NCBI GenBank assembly: GCA_018302125.1
Contig: JAGWAC010000008.1
Location: forward strand, 1 to 45,837
Source of the DNA: Candidatus Woesearchaeota archaeon
GTDB taxonomy: Archaea > Nanobdellota > Nanobdellia > SCGC-AAA011-G17 > JACPIM01
Reading direction: 5' to 3'
DNA length: 45,837 nucleotides
The position numbers were made by a program, and so were the translations under genes. The notes beneath the pieces are model-generated. The model made no database searches. It was not told the origin of the DNA and saw nothing but the letters and a program-made list of their open reading frames with translations. Of the stretch, positions 26,001-33,735 are shown piece by piece; position 1 is the stretch's first letter, and the number at the start of each line of letters is the position of its first letter.

Positions 26001-27032
26001 TTTTCCTTTTCTTAAAGCATCTTCTATTTCAAACCTGTGTTCTTTGCTTAAACTTCCGTGATGTGCTCCAATTAAGCTTTCTATTTTTACTGGCGGTCCC
26101 TCTTCTATTTTTTTATACTTATGCGGGAATTTTGTCTTTAAATTATGTACAACTCTTTCAGTTCCTGATCTAGTATTTGTAAAAACCAAAGTTGTTTTAT
26201 GTTCTTGGATTAATTTGTCCAATAAATTATAAGTTTCCTTATTTAAAGATGTAAAATTCATATCAATTAAATCTGGCAAAGGACTTAGAACTTTTAGATC
26301 TAACTGCTTAATAAATTGAACATCAATTATTTTACAAGGCCGATTATTACCTACTAAAAATTGTGCAATTTTTTCTAATGGTGAAATGGTGGCCGATAAT
26401 CCGATTCTGCAAATTCCAGGATTTAGTCTTTGTAATCTTTCTAAGCTTAAACTTAAATGAGTACCTCTTTTATTCTCACTAAGTGAGTGAATTTCATCAA
26501 TAATACACCAGTCAACATTTTTTAAGTTTTCACGGAATTTTATAGATGATAATAATAGAGCTACTGATTCTGGAGTTGTAATTAAAATATGTGGGACATT
26601 TTTTAACATCAAGGCTCTTTCTGCTTGTGTAGTATCTCCTGTTCTTACTGCTACTCTAATAGGAAATTTTTTTCCTGCTGTTTTTTCTATTTCTTGTAAA
26701 GGTTCTATTAAATTGGTGTGAATATCTCGATTCAATGCTTTAAGTGGACTTATATAAACGCAATAAATTCGATTTTCTAGCAAATTCTTTTCGCTTAAAT
26801 CAACAAGTTCATTTAATATAGATAAAAAAGCTGTTAATGTCTTTCCAGAACCTGTTGGGGCTGAAACCAGAACATTTTGCCTTGAGTGAACTTCTAAAAC
26901 AGCATATTTTTGTGGCAGTGCAAATTCCTTGAATTTAGAAGTAAACCACTTTTTTACTGTAGGATTGAGCAATTTAAGTAAATCTTCTTCTTTATCAGGT
27001 TCTTTCTTGAAAGTTATTAGTTCTTTAATCAT
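23034..27032 (-). CDS. lhr: Lhr-type superfamily 2 DNA helicase containing an intein, 1,332 aa precursor
   Basis: The helicase motifs are in order: Walker A SAPTGSGKT (57-65), IIDEIHSL (DEIH, 179-182), SAT (213-215), LVFTNTRSG (282-290), STSLELGIDIG (351-361) and motif VI. Motif VI is split as QR / CGRSGH by residues 382-840. Removing the insert leaves about 873 residues, the normal size of archaeal Lhr-core, with its winged-helix and C-terminal region (RGTVAQVRSAEGKRPTVPSW). Lhr enzymes unwind DNA and DNA:RNA hybrids in repair. Function depends on splicing because motif VI contains the arginine finger. Confidence 0.93.
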   Translation of the reverse strand: MIKELITFKKEPDKEEDLLKLLNPTVKKWFTSKFKEFALPQKYAVLEVHSRQNVLVSAPTGSGKTLTAFLSILNELVDLSEKNLLENRIYCVYISPLKALNRDIHTNLIEPLQEIEKTAGKKFPIRVAVRTGDTTQAERALMLKNVPHILITTPESVALLLSSIKFRENLKNVDWCIIDEIHSLSENKRGTHLSLSLERLQRLNPGICRIGLSATISPLEKIAQFLVGNNRPCKIIDVQFIKQLDLKVLSPLPDLIDMNFTSLNKETYNLLDKLIQEHKTTLVFTNTRSGTERVVHNLKTKFPHKYKKIEEGPPVKIESLIGAHHGSLSKEHRFEIEDALRKGKLRAVCCSTSLELGIDIGYIDLVVCLGSPKSIARLKQRCLPFNSRILLADGTYEKIGKIVENKQNIKILSFDEKKGFIKNKIKESHKNKSNKLLKLNLHSGLSLECTNEHPILTREGWKKAKDLSQGEEIAELFNLELQDNSPFIYEIINQEDFYVENRKDFIRKIVNEYVKKNKISYSAFAKNIGIKQNHLQNYMRQKGRRKSIRLDLFSRIIALCKTQKKEYLNFLTELKSKSHHRLPLPLKLNSDLMWLAGMVASDGSLIENKKTKELKIKIGNKDIKLLEECQKIFNKFGFYPKIFKRKGKNFYAIDCGSKLLAQIFLAFGIKKGKEKSPNIEVSSLMYKLPKNLIIPYIEGILEGDGNKNSNIRIFSASKKFAIGLHNLLNKCGIQNYFTEEEAKISELIPKINYEFSYWLHIRRMNHVKEFLKYCIFKGKKARFLRDKKIHFLIKDKDIEKNICWTKIINIEEKDNFDFTYNITLEKEPNNYFVESILTHNCGRSGHQLHATTKGRIIVLDRDDLVECSVMLKNAIEHKIDKVHIPKNCLDVLCQHIFGIALEEVIDIDELYNLVTKSYSYKDLSKADFMNVIKYLSGEFSSLEDRNVYAKIWFNDNKIGKRGRLARVIYMTNIGTIPDESSVKVKIGDNLIGTIEEEFLEKLKKGDIFVLGGNTYEFQFSRGTVAQVRSAEGKRPTVPSWFSEMLPLSFDLAQEIQKFRFLLDQKIRNYSRQEVIDFINSYLYIDKNAAEAIYNYFKEQYDFLEIPHSKKILIENYQDEKGKKYVIFHTLYGRRVNDVLSRALAYVIGLTQHRDVEISFNDNGFYLSYEKNVNVIKAFNQIKSKDLRRILELSIDKSEILKRRFRHCALRSLMILREYKGRRKRVGRQQVSAMILMSAVKRISNDFIILKEARREIMEDLMDIENAIKILEEREKGTLEIKETSTLIPSPFAFNLIVQGYSDILKMEDRIEFLKRIHKLVLVKIGLKNKTLT
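24513..25889 (-). mobile_element. Intein with LAGLIDADG homing endonuclease and HTH, 459 residues, in Lhr motif VI
   Basis: The insert runs from Cys382 (CLPFNSRILLADGTYEKIGK, block A) to Asn840 (FVESILTHN, block G), with Cys841 as the +1 nucleophile. Block B is CTNEHPILTREGW, with the conserved T..H. Two dodecapeptides LAGMVASDGSL (about 595) and IEGILEGDGN (about 697) keep their acidic residues, so the endonuclease may be active. A helix-turn-helix-like stretch (SYSAFAKNIGIKQNHLQNYM) precedes them. All splice-junction residues (Cys1, penultimate His, Asn, +1 Cys) are present. Confidence 0.92.
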
Positions 27033-27205
27033 TTTTCTAAAAGTTTATAGATTTTAAGAATAAGGATAATTAGATTTAAAAAGCTTGGGCAGGTATCTAA
27101 AATGTCCAGTTGATTTGTCCAGTTGTATTTATAAAGGGAAAAGGTTCTAATTAAAAAGTAATAAAGACTGGAAAATTTTCAGAGAAAAAAAGGAAGAGAA
27201 TATCT

Positions 27206-27961
27206 ATGGTTAATGAAGGAGTTTTGATTTATTCTTTAATTAGTGTTATTTTGGTAAGCTTGATTTCTTTTATTGGATTAGTGACTTTGTCTATAAATAT
27301 TAAGAGATTAAAAAAAATTCTTTTGCTTCTTGTAAGTTTTTCTGCAGGGGCTTTGTTAGGAGATGCATTTATTCATTTATTGCCTGAAATAATTGAAGAA
27401 TATGGTTTTACTCTTAATGTCTCACTATACACAATAGTAGGTCTTCTTATGTTCTTTGTGATAGAAAAATTTATTTATTGGCGACATTGTCATGTTCCAA
27501 CATCTAAAGAACACCCGCATCCTTTTGCTATTGTAAATTTAATAGGAGATGGTCTTCATAATTTTATAGATGGCTTGGTTATTGGGGCTAGTTATTTAAT
27601 TAGCATTCCAGTTGGAATTGCAACTACATTAGCAGTGATACTCCACGAAATACCGCAGGAAATAGGTGACTTTGGTGTTTTAGTGCATGGGGGATTTTCA
27701 ATAAATAAGGCCTTGTTTTACAATTTTTTGTCAGCTATTATAGCTATTCTAGGTACTATATTTTCTTTATATTTTAGTTCTTTTTTTGAAAACTACAATT
27801 TATTTTTAATACCATTAACAGCAGGTGGCTTTATCTATATAGCTGCCTCTGATTTAATCCCAGAATTGCACAAGGAAGTAAAGATTAGTAAATCAGTTAT
27901 GCAATTATTAGGGCTAATTTGTGGTGTTATTATTATGATAAGTCTTCTTTTTTTAGAATAA
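27206..27961 (+). CDS. ZIP-family divalent metal transporter, 251 aa
   Basis: Eight hydrophobic segments are visible, with the ZIP metal-site motifs in TM4 and TM5: GDGLHNFIDGLVIGAS and LAVILHEIPQEIGDFG, both His/Glu/Asp-rich. TM2 has GALLGDAFIHLLPE. A short His-rich loop (RHCHVPTSKEHPHP) lies between TM3 and TM4. It imports Zn2+, Fe2+ or Mn2+ into the cytoplasm and could supply the superoxide dismutase and zinc proteins in the window. The Shine-Dalgarno-like GGAAG precedes the ATG. Divergent from lhr. Confidence 0.9.
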   Translation: MVNEGVLIYSLISVILVSLISFIGLVTLSINIKRLKKILLLLVSFSAGALLGDAFIHLLPEIIEEYGFTLNVSLYTIVGLLMFFVIEKFIYWRHCHVPTSKEHPHPFAIVNLIGDGLHNFIDGLVIGASYLISIPVGIATTLAVILHEIPQEIGDFGVLVHGGFSINKALFYNFLSAIIAILGTIFSLYFSSFFENYNLFLIPLTAGGFIYIAASDLIPELHKEVKISKSVMQLLGLICGVIIMISLLFLE

Positions 27962-27993
27962 ATTTATAAATTAAGATTTTTAAAAAAATAAAA

Positions 27994-28345
27994 TGGCAAA
28001 TCTCGAATATAAATTAGGTAAAATAGAAATTGATATGGAAAAATTTAGATATTTTGATATATTGCTCCAGTTGGTCATGTTAAAATTGTTAAAAATAATA
28101 GCCTGGAAAATGGGAGAGTATTGGGTGGAGGAAGCATTTATGTTAATAGAGAAGGAGATTTAGTCTTAAATCATTTGTCATATATATACGGGGCAGTTCC
28201 AAAGAATATAGCTTGCAAATTTGCTAAACTGATTCAAAAAGAATTAAAGAAATTGGGTTTAAAAGGAATAAAAGTTATAGTGAATCCAAAAAAAGATTTA
28301 AGTTCTAGATGGTCTGAATATGGCTACCAAGATAAATCAAAGTAA
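27994..28345 (+). pseudogene. Small conserved-looking gene split by a frameshift, about 117 aa
   Basis: Frame 1 from the ATG at 27994 reads MANLEYKLGKIEIDMEKFRY. The listed ORF at 28121 is open upstream in frame 2 as APVGHVKIVKNNSLENGRVL and ends DLSSRWSEYGYQDKSK. Removing one base near 28057-28063 (gatatattgc) joins them seamlessly into one protein. The family is not recognised. The second half has a basic helix (KLIQKELKKLGLKGIKVIV). This is a broken gene or a sequencing indel. Confidence 0.55.
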
Positions 28346-28393
28346 ATTTTTTTAAAAGTAAAACTATTTATAATATTTTAATTTCTTAATTTC

Positions 28394-29269
28394 ATGCCAA
28401 TTAACGCTGGAATTGCATATGGATTAGCTCTTGAGGAATATAATCGAGCTAAAACACCAAAGGAAAAATTGAAAGCTTTACAGAAAGTTTTAGCTGCTTC
28501 GCCAAATCATAAGGGTTCTGAACGTTTAAGATCTGGAATAAAACAGAAAATGGCAAAATTAAGAGAACAGATAGAAACCCAAGGAAAGAAAAAAGGAGGG
28601 GGAAAATCTTTATCTATAAAAAAAGAAGGTGCTGCACAAATTTGTTTAGTTGGAACTACGCAATCTGGAAAGAGTACTTTTTTGAATAATGTTACTAATG
28701 TAAAAACTGAAATAGGTACTCATCCATTTACAACAATTAAACCTGAAATTGGAACTCTTGATTATAAAGGGATAAAAATTCAAATAGTAGAAATTCCAGC
28801 TATTACAAAAGATTTTATAATGCAGGAAAAAGGAGGAATTTATTTGGGGATAATAAAGCAATGTGATTTAATTGTTTTATTTGGGAGAGACAAAAATGAA
28901 GTTAATCTAGTTTTAAATGAATTAAAAGATAATGAAGTTAAAGTTTTTTATATTATTTTTGATAAAAATGAAAACGTAGTTGAGAAGATATGGAATAATC
29001 TAAGATTAATAAAGGTCTACACAAAGCAGCCTGGAAAAGAAAAAGATTTCCCACCAATAGCTTTCAAAAAAGGATCTACAATAAAAAATCTTGCAGAAAT
29101 ACTTCATAAAGATTTTGTTAAAAAATTTAATGAAAAGCATAAATTTAATGATAAAGTTATAATGCCTTATGCTAGAGTATGGGGTACTTCAGTTAAATTT
29201 CCAGGTCAAAGAGTAGGTTTTGAGCATGTTCTAGAAGATGAAGATGTTGTAGAGATACATAATAAATAA
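28394..29269 (+). CDS. TGS-domain GTPase-like protein (Drg/Obg-related), 291 aa
   Basis: A basic helical N-terminus (about 1-80) is followed by a P-loop GTTQSGKST (about 87-95), a switch region (IGTHPFTTIKPEIGTL, as in Drg proteins) and a C-terminal TGS domain (MPYARVWGTSVKFPGQRVGF...EDEDVVEIH). The DxPG of Walker B is changed to VEIPAI and no NKxD motif is evident where base recognition should be. At 291 residues it is shorter than Drg (about 365). It is probably a translation- or ribosome-associated NTPase with altered nucleotide specificity. Confidence 0.8.
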   Translation: MPINAGIAYGLALEEYNRAKTPKEKLKALQKVLAASPNHKGSERLRSGIKQKMAKLREQIETQGKKKGGGKSLSIKKEGAAQICLVGTTQSGKSTFLNNVTNVKTEIGTHPFTTIKPEIGTLDYKGIKIQIVEIPAITKDFIMQEKGGIYLGIIKQCDLIVLFGRDKNEVNLVLNELKDNEVKVFYIIFDKNENVVEKIWNNLRLIKVYTKQPGKEKDFPPIAFKKGSTIKNLAEILHKDFVKKFNEKHKFNDKVIMPYARVWGTSVKFPGQRVGFEHVLEDEDVVEIHNK

Positions 29270-29359
29270 AATTACTTCTTCTTTAAAGCATTTGCAATAA
29301 AGTCTACAGATTTGCTAAATCCGAAAAACTTCGTTAAATCGCGATGTTATAGGTGACGT

Positions 29360-29385
29360 TTACTTTACAGCTCAATTTAAAGTAA
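29360..29385. promoter_or_regulatory. Inverted repeat upstream of the 29419 gene
   Basis: TTACTTTA (29360-29367) and TAAAGTAA (29378-29385) form an 8-base inverted repeat around a 10-base loop, 35-60 bases before the start of the 29419 gene and just upstream of a TATA-like TTTATTAATATAA. An operator is possible. The rest of the gap 29270-29418 holds only a short minus-strand frame ending FFGFSKSVDFIANALKKK that may be the tail of a lost gene. Confidence 0.3.
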
Positions 29386-29418
29386 GCTTTATTAATATAA
29401 AAAACATGTAGGTATTTT

Positions 29419-29760
29419 ATGGCTCTCAATTTTGTTGGTCTTAATTCCTTAGATGAAAGCGAAATAAGCAAACTAACTATGTATAGTGAGAGATTCTATC
29501 AAAAGATCTGCAGAACTGCTAATGATCCTTTGGTTGTTTTGCATGTTAAAAAAATGAAAAGTTCTGGGAAGAGGTGCAAATATTCAATTCACGGCAGAGT
29601 TGAAGCACCTAGTTTACTGGCTTCTGTTGAATATAGTGACTGGGACTTCATACGAACTTTGAATAAAACATTTTCAAGAATAGAAAACGAGATAGGGCAT
29701 AAATTTAAAACAGAAGGGAAAAATCAAAGAGTTAGTTTTAAGAAGAGTTCCAGAGAATAA
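29419..29760 (+). CDS. Possible HPF/RaiA-like ribosome-associated protein, 113 aa
   Basis: The pattern of a basic strand (PLVVLHVKKMKSSGKRCKYS), then IHGRVEAPSLLASVEYSDWD, then a long helix (RTLNKTFSRIENEIGHKFK) resembles the beta-alpha-beta-beta-beta-alpha fold of S30AE hibernation factors. In those factors the last helix carries basic residues for 30S binding. The match is structural and by motif feel only. The product is basic and cytosolic. The neighbours are a TGS GTPase-like gene upstream and the convergent ABC permease downstream. Alternative: another small RNA-binding protein of DPANN archaea. Confidence 0.5.
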   Translation: MALNFVGLNSLDESEISKLTMYSERFYQKICRTANDPLVVLHVKKMKSSGKRCKYSIHGRVEAPSLLASVEYSDWDFIRTLNKTFSRIENEIGHKFKTEGKNQRVSFKKSSRE

Positions 29761-29800
29761 ATTTTTTTTAATTTTTATTTCTATTTTTTAATTTAAAAAT

Positions 29801-30985
29801 TTATTCATATCTTAGTGCATCTACTGGTTTTAATTTTGAAGCTTGGATTGCTGGCAATATTCCAGATATTACGCCTACAAAAAAAGCAAATAACAATCCA
29901 AACAACAAAACTAAAGGCTCTATTTTAATTGTTATTAAAAAACCTGAATTTTTTGAAAAGATTCCAATTATCAAAGCCATTGCAGTTCCCAGAATACTAC
30001 CAATAATTCCACCGACTAAACCAATTAATCCTGATTCTATCAAAAATATTTTTAGAATATCGGAATTTCTTGCACCAATAGCTTTCATTATTCCAATATC
30101 TTTTGTTCTTTCCAAAACGCTGGTGTACATTGAATTCATTATACCAATTGCCCCAACAATTAATGAGATTGCTGCTATTCCAACCAGGAAAATTTGAATT
30201 ACTCCAAGAACTTGATTTATTTGTTCCAATATCTGAGATGCTGTCAAAACCTGAAAGTTTGTATCATCCCTTTTTCTTTCCAATTCTTTTTCTATTTTTT
30301 TCTGCAATATTGAAATATCATTAGTTGACTTAACTTGGGCAATAATTGTATCTACTCTTATTGGTTCATCAAAAACTTTTCTTGCAGATTCCAAAGGAAT
30401 ATTTATCTGATTATCATCTTGTTGATTTCCTATTTCTTTAAAAATACCAACAATTTTGAATTCAATTTTATTAACTTCAATTTTATCTCCGATTCTCAGC
30501 TCCTTAGAAAACATATCTTTTGAAATTCCTGATCCTATTACAGCCACATTTTTTTCTTTATCTTTCATTGTTCTTCCTTCTTGAATTTCTACACCTGCAT
30601 CTTTAAAGAAAGTCTCAAAATCTTCTGCTGGCAATCCGCCGACTAATGTAAAACCTTTTTCTTTATTGTGCTTTGTTTCAGCTGTCCTGAATAACCCTGG
30701 AGTTACATACTTAAAACCAGGAATATTTTCTATTGTTTTTACATCTTCTTGTGTTAAACCTTGGGATAAGGAGCCTGGGCCATGAAATCCTTTGGCAGAA
30801 ATTAAAATTCTATTTGCTCCAAATTGTTCAAATTGAGTTTCGATTGTATTTTCCAAGCTTCTTGATGCTGTGATTAAAGAAATTATTGCTGCCACACCTA
30901 TAATTATACCGATTACAGTTAACCAAGACCTTAGTTTTCTATGGCTAATGCTATTAACAGCCATTAAAAAATAATCAAGCATCAT
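29801..30985 (-). CDS. MacB/FtsX-type ABC transporter permease
   Basis: The start MMLDYFLMAVNSISHRKLRS at 30985 is preferred to the ORF's 31009. It gives the usual MacB opening (short amphipathic helix, RSWLTVIGIIIGVAAIISLI as TM1). A large extracytoplasmic MacB periplasmic-core-like domain follows, then three C-terminal helices with the FtsX signature (TSVLERTKDIGIMKAIGARN before TM3) ending PVDALRYE. It works with the ATPase at 31798 and the membrane-anchored protein between them, probably in lipoprotein or peptide export across the membrane. Confidence 0.9.
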   Translation of the reverse strand: MMLDYFLMAVNSISHRKLRSWLTVIGIIIGVAAIISLITASRSLENTIETQFEQFGANRILISAKGFHGPGSLSQGLTQEDVKTIENIPGFKYVTPGLFRTAETKHNKEKGFTLVGGLPAEDFETFFKDAGVEIQEGRTMKDKEKNVAVIGSGISKDMFSKELRIGDKIEVNKIEFKIVGIFKEIGNQQDDNQINIPLESARKVFDEPIRVDTIIAQVKSTNDISILQKKIEKELERKRDDTNFQVLTASQILEQINQVLGVIQIFLVGIAAISLIVGAIGIMNSMYTSVLERTKDIGIMKAIGARNSDILKIFLIESGLIGLVGGIIGSILGTAMALIIGIFSKNSGFLITIKIEPLVLLFGLLFAFFVGVISGILPAIQASKLKPVDALRYE

Positions 30986-31796
30986 GTTTCTTTCTTCTTC
31001 TATATACAAAGAATAAAACCAATACTAATGCAATTAAAACAATAAAAATCCAGTTAATATTTTGATTTACTAAACCTAGTCCCTTAGCTTCATCTTCTGT
31101 ATAAACATTTAGATTTACAACTTTGTTTTCTGTAAAAGCATTATTGTTTATGTCCCTATATTCTAGGAGGAATTTTAATTCTGGGTTTTTTGTTTTTGGT
31201 ATAATTGTAAATTCTTCCGATTCAAAGTCATCTACGTCAACTTCACCAATATAAATTGAATTTGCTGACAAGATTTCATAATTAGGATCTTGCTGCAAAA
31301 TAACTTTCAAGAATTTTATTTGCGCCAAACCTTTATTTACAAATTTTAGACTTACTTTTCCTTTATCATTTACTTTTACTATCTCAGTTGTATCTAAGAT
31401 TAAATCTAAATTTGCTTTTGCATTTACTTCTAAACTAATTAAAGAAGTTTTTTTAGTTTCATTATAAATTATTTCTACAGGTACTTTATATATTTGTGAT
31501 TCTGCATTTGGCAATGCGACTAGAGCAAAATTTACAGATTTTGTATTATCTTTTCTAATTTCATCAATTACCCGCTCTGTTGAAGATGATAATGGAGCAA
31601 ATGGTATTTGAGATAAGTCTAATTTAACTATAATATTTTTGATCTTTTCTTCTCCGACATTTTCCAATGTTAATCTTAATCTTAATGTCTCCCCTGGCAA
31701 AACTTTATCTGGGTTAGAAAAAAATGATTCTATTGTAATTTGTGCACTAACCAACTGAATTGTTAACAATAAAATTAAAAAAATTAATTTTTTCAC
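30975..31796 (-). CDS. Membrane-anchored CARDB/COG1361-like partner protein of the ABC exporter, 273 aa
   Basis: A signal peptide (LIFLILLLTIQLVSAQ) is followed by two Ig-like domains of the COG1361/CARDB type (GETLRLRLTLENVGEEKIKN; VNDKGKVSLKFVNKGLAQIK) and a C-terminal helix (NWIFIVLIALVLVLFFVYRR) with a basic stop-transfer tail. The start is GTG at 31796, set by a strong Shine-Dalgarno (GGAGGATAAAGTG) that overlaps the end of the ATPase gene. Such genes are regularly sandwiched between archaeal MacB-like ATPase and permease genes and may act as an external adaptor. Confidence 0.8.
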   Translation of the reverse strand: MKKLIFLILLLTIQLVSAQITIESFFSNPDKVLPGETLRLRLTLENVGEEKIKNIIVKLDLSQIPFAPLSSSTERVIDEIRKDNTKSVNFALVALPNAESQIYKVPVEIIYNETKKTSLISLEVNAKANLDLILDTTEIVKVNDKGKVSLKFVNKGLAQIKFLKVILQQDPNYEILSANSIYIGEVDVDDFESEEFTIIPKTKNPELKFLLEYRDINNNAFTENKVVNLNVYTEDEAKGLGLVNQNINWIFIVLIALVLVLFFVYRRRKKHDA

Positions 31797-31797
31797 T

Positions 31798-32472
31798 TTA
31801 TCCTCCGATTATTTTTCCATCTTTTAATATAATCTTTTTATTAGCTAATTTTGTAAGTTCAGGATTATGAGTAACTAAGATTATTGTTTTTCCTTTTTTA
31901 TTGAAATCTTTTAAAATCTGCATTATTTCATTACCTGTTTTTATGTCCAAATTTCCAGTTGGCTCGTCTGCCAAAATAATTTCAGGATTGTTAATTAAAG
32001 AACGAGCAATTGCAACTCTTTGCTTTTGCCCTCCAGATAATTCACTAGGCAAATGTTTTAATCTATTGCTTAGGCCTACTTGATTTAACAATTCTTGTGC
32101 TCTTTTTAGCCTCATATATCTAGGAATATTCTGAAATGTCATTGGCAAAGCAACATTTTCTAAAGCTGTCAAACTTGGAATTAAATTAAATATCTGAAAT
32201 ATAAATCCAATTTTCTTTCCCCTTATTTGGGCTAAATCTGATTCTGGCAAGTGGGCTATGTTGTGTTTTTCAAGATATATTTCACCTTTAGACGGGGTAT
32301 CCAGACATCCTATCATATTTACTATAGTACTTTTTCCTGATCCAGACGGACCTTGAATAGAAACAAAATCTTCTGGATAGATTTCCAAATTAATTTTGTC
32401 TAGAGCTGTAACTTTTTGATCTCCCATTTTGTAAGTTTTTTCTACATTTTCCAATTTGATTAAAGGCTGCAT
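31798..32472 (-). CDS. MacB/LolD-type ABC transporter ATPase, 224 aa
   Basis: Walker A GPSGSGKST, Q-loop IFQIFNLIPSLTALENVALP, signature LSGGQKQRVAIARSL, Walker B ILADEPTGNLD and the H-loop ILVTHN are all intact. Length and the DEPTGNLD version of Walker B are typical of LolD/MacB ATPases. It is the first gene of a three-gene minus-strand operon with the CARDB-like protein and the permease. It energises mechanotransmission to the extracytoplasmic side rather than classical substrate translocation, by analogy with MacB. Confidence 0.93.
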   Translation of the reverse strand: MQPLIKLENVEKTYKMGDQKVTALDKINLEIYPEDFVSIQGPSGSGKSTIVNMIGCLDTPSKGEIYLEKHNIAHLPESDLAQIRGKKIGFIFQIFNLIPSLTALENVALPMTFQNIPRYMRLKRAQELLNQVGLSNRLKHLPSELSGGQKQRVAIARSLINNPEIILADEPTGNLDIKTGNEIMQILKDFNKKGKTIILVTHNPELTKLANKKIILKDGKIIGG

Positions 32473-32532
32473 TTTTTATTCTTTTTAAAAAATTTTAATT
32501 TAAAAAGTAGTATTATAAAAATTTACTCGGTT

Positions 32533-33066
32533 TTAGGGGTTAATTTTATTAGAAATTATCATTAGCCCTTTTCCAATATTTAATTCCTGATAATATAAAT
32601 TAGAGTTTTTTAAATATCTGAAAAGATCTTCCATAGATTCTTTATGAGAGATTGTATTGTCTGCAAAGATCAAACTATTTTTATTTAACAAATTTAATGA
32701 CAATTCTAAGTATTTTTTATATTCTGATTTTTTAGCATCTATAAGAATTAAATCGAATTTTTCCTTTAAAGTTTTTAGAATCTCCAATGCACCACCCTGA
32801 ATTAAATTTATATTATCTGCTTCAGCTTTCTTGAAGTTTTTTCCTGCTTCTTTTACTGCATTTTCATCTATTTCTATTGTTGTTACTTTTTCAGTTACTA
32901 ATGAGAAATTTAGGGCTGAATAACCATGGAAGGCACCTATTTCCAAGACCTTTTTTGGCTTTAAAATTTTACAGATAATTGAAATAAAATCCATAGCTTC
33001 CTTTGATAAATAAGGCTGCAACCTGTTTTTTTCCAATTCTTCTATAATCTCCAAGACTTTTTTCAT
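32533..33066 (-). CDS. SAM-dependent O-methyltransferase (COG4122-like), 177 aa
   Basis: The Rossmann methyltransferase motifs are VLEIGAFHGYSALNFS (motif I), VTTIEIDENAVKEAGK (motif II), FDLILIDAKKSEYKKYLEL (the O-methyltransferase Asp-Lys/Tyr region) and LIFADNT. The arrangement of D-A-x-K and ADN matches the catechol/caffeoyl-CoA O-methyltransferase-like group, where these residues bind a divalent metal and substrate. The substrate is unknown; some members modify RNA. It is separately transcribed, divergent from the gene at 33121. Confidence 0.85.
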   Translation of the reverse strand: MKKVLEIIEELEKNRLQPYLSKEAMDFISIICKILKPKKVLEIGAFHGYSALNFSLVTEKVTTIEIDENAVKEAGKNFKKAEADNINLIQGGALEILKTLKEKFDLILIDAKKSEYKKYLELSLNLLNKNSLIFADNTISHKESMEDLFRYLKNSNLYYQELNIGKGLMIISNKINP

Positions 33067-33120
33067 GATTTCAAAGTGATTTAATAAACTTTATAAACCA
33101 TTATTTTTTGTTTTTTATAT

Positions 33121-33405
33121 ATGGGGAACAATGGAAACTATGGAAATGGAAACTGGCATAAACCCTTACATAGCTATAGCGGGAGAGTAAGAAAGGTAAC
33201 TGGCGAAAAAATTGTAGCAAGGCTTCCGGATCCAAGTGGATTAGAGAGAGATGTTGTTATGGTTATTGATGAAATTGAATCAAGAAGACCTATTAAAGTA
33301 GGAGATTTAATCTGCGTTGATGTTCTTAGAGCAAATGGAAATCTTGATCCAAAAATAGTAAAACTTGGAAATTTTGTTGAAGAAAAGAAATATATAGTTG
33401 ACTAA
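33121..33405 (+). CDS. Small beta-barrel-like protein of unknown function, 94 aa
   Basis: A Gly/Asn-rich N-terminus (MGNNGNYGNGNWH) leads into a strand-rich body (GRVRKVTGEKIVARLPDPSG, DVVMVIDEIES, IKVGDLICVDVLRANGNL) that looks like a small OB- or SH3-like barrel. TTTTTATAT lies immediately before the ATG with a TATA-like TTTATAAACC about 30 bases up, so the transcript is leaderless. Two short frames follow it at 33420 and 33523. No family recognised. Confidence 0.6.
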   Translation: MGNNGNYGNGNWHKPLHSYSGRVRKVTGEKIVARLPDPSGLERDVVMVIDEIESRRPIKVGDLICVDVLRANGNLDPKIVKLGNFVEEKKYIVD

Positions 33406-33419
33406 AATCGAATTCTAAC

Positions 33420-33536
33420 ATGAAAATAATTGTAACTTCATATGAGATAAACGATTAAGGTGTGCTACCCCTGGCTAAGCAGGTAGTTTTCTTGGGTACG
33501 GCTGTCATAAAAGACGTAATTTATGGGGGAGAATAA
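33420..33536 (+). pseudogene. Short frame interrupted by an in-frame TAA
   Basis: ATG at 33420 reads MKIIVTSYEIND, then TAA, then in the same frame GVLPLAKQVVFLGTAVIKDV and a further IYGGE to a second TAA. The part after the stop is locally GC-rich for this genome and looks coding. Its end overlaps the ATG of the next small frame (33523). I first took this GC-rich patch for a structured RNA. The protein-like translation makes a decayed or interrupted small gene more likely. Confidence 0.35.
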
Positions 33537-33693
33537 TCTAGAAAAAACAAGAATTGAATATCAAATTCAATTTTACAGAAAAAAACAAAAGAATTTAGCA
33601 CTACAATACTTGAAATATGAGCACTATAAAGCCCAAGTTATTAATTTATTTGATTTGGTTCCCACTTTCACACTTTCCGATCTACTTGGATAG
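33523..33693 (+). CDS. Small unrecognised ORF, 56 aa
   Basis: Too short for the ORF track. It reads MGENNLEKTRIEYQIQFYRK and ends ALQYLKYEHYKAQVINLFDL...LSDLLG. The composition is protein-like, with a charged helical first half. The ATG overlaps the end of the upstream frame in the ATGGGGGAGAATAA arrangement typical of coupled genes. No family recognised. The 42 bases between its stop and the tRNA hold nothing obvious. Confidence 0.35.
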   Translation: MGENNLEKTRIEYQIQFYRKKQKNLALQYLKYEHYKAQVINLFDLVPTFTLSDLLG

Positions 33694-33735
33694 AGAAAAG
33701 ATTTTAAAAGGTTTAATTGATCCATATTCTATTGT

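Noticed and set aside
29273-29340. Short minus-strand frame ending FFGFSKSVDFIANALKKK
   Set aside because: It is only about 24 codons with a stop directly upstream and no start or promoter. At most it is the tail of a lost gene, so it was not called as a feature.
33449-33522. Locally GC-rich patch (GGTGTGCTACCCCTGG...) that first looked like a structured RNA or riboswitch
   Set aside because: It translates in one frame as a protein-like stretch ending exactly at an overlapping ATG of the next small ORF, and no known riboswitch consensus fits. Coding remnant is the better reading.
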